Source: Chryseobacterium formosense (GTDB lineage: Bacteria > Bacteroidota > Bacteroidia > Flavobacteriales > Weeksellaceae). Taken from it: a DNA stretch of 64,000 nucleotides. Below are positions 62,128 through 64,000 of this stretch, piece by piece (the first letter of the stretch is position 1; each line of letters begins with the position of its first letter). The position numbers were made by a program, and so were the translations under genes. The notes under the pieces were generated by a model. The model saw only the letters and a program-made list of their open reading frames with translations. It was not told the DNA's origin and searched no databases. Location of the stretch: positions 434,001-498,000 of the forward strand of contig NZ_FPAP01000003.1 in assembly GCF_900116415.1 (NCBI RefSeq), read 5' to 3'.

Positions 62128-64000
62128 ATGAAAAAAATTTATTTCTCCTTATTAGTTATGAGTGCAGCGATGTTCCAGTCTCAGATATTTCCGGATCTTA
62201 AAGCTCCGGTTGCCGAAAAAAAACAACATCTTCGTGAAATTCACGGTGATAAGGTAAATGATCCTTATTACTGGATGATCGACTATTTTAAAAAAGGAAA
62301 AGACTCTACACAGGTTGTAGATTATCTGAAATCTGAAAACTCTTACTGGGAAAGAATGATGAAAGATACTGAGCCATTCAGAGAGAATCTTTTTAAGGAG
62401 ATGAAGGCAAGAATTAAAGAAAAAGACGAATCTGTACCTGTTTTAAGAAAAGGCTATTATTACTATACGAGAACTGAAACCGGAAAACAATACTTCAAAT
62501 ATTGCAGAAAAAAGGGCAATCTCAATGCGCCTGAAGAAATACTGCTTGATGTAGATCAGCTTGCGGAAGGACATGCATATTACTCTGCATCGGGTTTCAG
62601 CATCAGTCCTGATAATTCTAAAATGATTTACGGGGTCGATGATGTTTCAAGAAGACAGTATAAATTGTTTTTAAAAGACCTTAATACGGGGAAAACAACC
62701 GATTTAGGAATTAAAAATACCACAGGCTCTGCAACCTGGGCAAATGACAACAAAACCATTTTCTACACCGGAAAAAATCCTGAAACGCTTTTAACGGAGA
62801 AAATTTTCAGACATTCTTTAGGTACCGATCCGTCGAAAGATGCAATGGTTTACGAAGAAAAAGATAAAAGCAATTACATTGGCGTAGGAAAATCTAAGAA
62901 CGAAAAGTTCATCATGATTTATTCAGGCGCTACAACTTCTTCGGAAACACTGTATTTAAGTGCTGATGAACCGAAAGCAGCTTTCAAAGTTTTTCAGCCG
63001 AGAATGAAGGATGTTTTGTATGATGTAACGCCTTTGGAGGATAAGTTTTTGATCACAACCAACAAAGACGCACTGAATTTCAAGGTAATGGAAACTCCTT
63101 TGGATAAAACAGGCGTTGAAAACTGGAAAGATTTTATTCCGCACAGAAAAGATGTTTTGATGGAAGGAATCAGTGAGTTTAAAAATTATCTGGTCTTCAG
63201 TGAAAGACAAAACGGGCTTTCTCAATTGGTTATTTTTGACAGAAAAACCAATAAAAAGGAATTTCTGAAATTCGATGAACCAACATATACCGTATACCCT
63301 TCAGGAAACCCTGAATATAATACCGATAATTTCAGATTTGGTTATACTTCGATGATTACACCAAGTTCGCAATTTGAACAGGATTTAAAAACAGGAAAAA
63401 GAACTTTACTAAAGCAACAGGAAATTTTAGGCGGCTACAATAAAGACAATTATGTAACCGAAAGGCTTTTTGCAACAGCAAAAGACGGCACAAAAATTCC
63501 AATTTCCATCGTTTATAAAAAAGGGTATAAAAAAGACGGAAACAGCCCGCTCCTACTTTATGCTTATGGTTCTTACGGAAACTCGATGGATGCCACTTTC
63601 AGCAGTACAAGGCTTAGTCTTCTAAACCGTGGTTTTGCCTTTGCAATTGCTCACATTCGCGGGGGGCAGGAAATGGGAAGACAATGGTATGAAGACGGCA
63701 AAATGATGAAAAAGAAAAATACATTTACCGATTTCATCGAAGCCGGAGAATATTTAGTAAAAGAAAAATATACTTCTCCAAAACATTTGTACGCACAAGG
63801 AGGAAGTGCAGGAGGACTTTTGATGGGAGCTGTTGTGAATATGAAACCAGAACTTTGGAATGGCGCAATTGCTCAGGTTCCGTTTGTGGATGTCATCAAT
63901 ACAATGTTGGATGAAAGTATTCCTTTGACAACAAACGAATACGATGAATGGGGAAATCCTAATAACAAAGAAGCATACGATTACATGAAATCGTATTCTC
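62128..64000 (+). CDS. S9-family oligopeptidase (oligopeptidase B-like), 3' end cut
   Basis: Open to the window end; 624 codons seen. A signal peptide (about 1-19, cleaved after FQSQ or nearby) suggests a periplasmic enzyme. The propeller part starts HLREIHGDKVNDPYYWM, typical of oligopeptidase B. The catalytic domain has LLLYAYGSYGNSMDATFS, AIAHIRGGQEMGRQWYEDGK and QGGSAGGLLMG, with nucleophile Ser560. The Asp and His of the triad are beyond the window. It cleaves short peptides after basic residues in E. coli; specificity here is inferred. Downstream of TerB by 24 bases. Confidence 0.92.
   Translation, partial: MKKIYFSLLVMSAAMFQSQIFPDLKAPVAEKKQHLREIHGDKVNDPYYWMIDYFKKGKDSTQVVDYLKSENSYWERMMKDTEPFRENLFKEMKARIKEKDESVPVLRKGYYYYTRTETGKQYFKYCRKKGNLNAPEEILLDVDQLAEGHAYYSASGFSISPDNSKMIYGVDDVSRRQYKLFLKDLNTGKTTDLGIKNTTGSATWANDNKTIFYTGKNPETLLTEKIFRHSLGTDPSKDAMVYEEKDKSNYIGVGKSKNEKFIMIYSGATTSSETLYLSADEPKAAFKVFQPRMKDVLYDVTPLEDKFLITTNKDALNFKVMETPLDKTGVENWKDFIPHRKDVLMEGISEFKNYLVFSERQNGLSQLVIFDRKTNKKEFLKFDEPTYTVYPSGNPEYNTDNFRFGYTSMITPSSQFEQDLKTGKRTLLKQQEILGGYNKDNYVTERLFATAKDGTKIPISIVYKKGYKKDGNSPLLLYAYGSYGNSMDATFSSTRLSLLNRGFAFAIAHIRGGQEMGRQWYEDGKMMKKKNTFTDFIEAGEYLVKEKYTSPKHLYAQGGSAGGLLMGAVVNMKPELWNGAIAQVPFVDVINTMLDESIPLTTNEYDEWGNPNNKEAYDYMKSYS

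Overview
The window looks like a chromosomal segment of a flavobacterium close to Chryseobacterium (Bacteroidota, Weeksellaceae). The reasons are the AT-rich sequence, a type IX secretion type B sorting domain, DUF5686 outer-membrane proteins, a TonB-plug-like protein, the PilB-type MsrA/MsrB lipoprotein, and many promoters with the Bacteroidota -7 box TAnnTTTG. No tRNA, rRNA, CRISPR array, prophage or transposase gene was seen.

Layout. 1-8.7 kb: alpha/beta hydrolase tail, GapN-like dehydrogenase, a TonB-plug-like protein, a toxin-antitoxin pair joined to a dihaem cytochrome c peroxidase, an epimerase, a broken SecD-P1-like secreted protein, and a small outer-membrane protein. 8.7-12.7 kb is accessory: palindromic repeats around a dead GIY-YIG gene, a helical protein, degenerate repeats, and a DUF3883 nuclease-like gene. 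12.7-29.5 kb: urocanate hydratase, a 1400-residue T9SS-exported protein, a holin-like membrane protein, a thioesterase with a hexamer microsatellite at its start codon, a DEAD-box helicase, an SMP-30 lactonase, a MerR regulator, an HhH protein, topoisomerase III, a DUF2652 protein and a phosphoesterase. 29.6-32.7 kb: the methionine importer operon metN-metI-metQ, preceded by a methionine-rich leader ORF and an intrinsic terminator. 33-48.2 kb: GH3 beta-glucosidase, DJ-1/PfpI protein, small proteins, a PaoABC-like periplasmic aldehyde oxidoreductase, MsrA/MsrB, an ECF sigma/anti-sigma pair, and alaS. 48.3-52.3 kb is accessory again: four palindromes around an intact GIY-YIG gene, a second helical protein, ten 21-bp repeats, a DUF4468 protein and an AbiH-family gene. 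52.6-64 kb: two DUF5686 paralogues around a lipoprotein, folP, and the DUF1599 - DoxX-like - TerB-like - S9 peptidase run, the last cut by the window end.

The most striking observations: (1) a complete leader-peptide attenuator upstream of metNIQ, with 9 Met codons in 36, a competing antiterminator and a terminator; (2) two separate GIY-YIG nuclease genes, each embedded in its own family of palindromic intergenic repeats, suggesting a REP/RAYT-like partnership with a different enzyme; and (3) a secreted SecD-P1-like gene split by one in-frame stop whose downstream frame still carries the rest of the domain.

Gene identities are by recognition of motifs and family architecture; no database search was possible.
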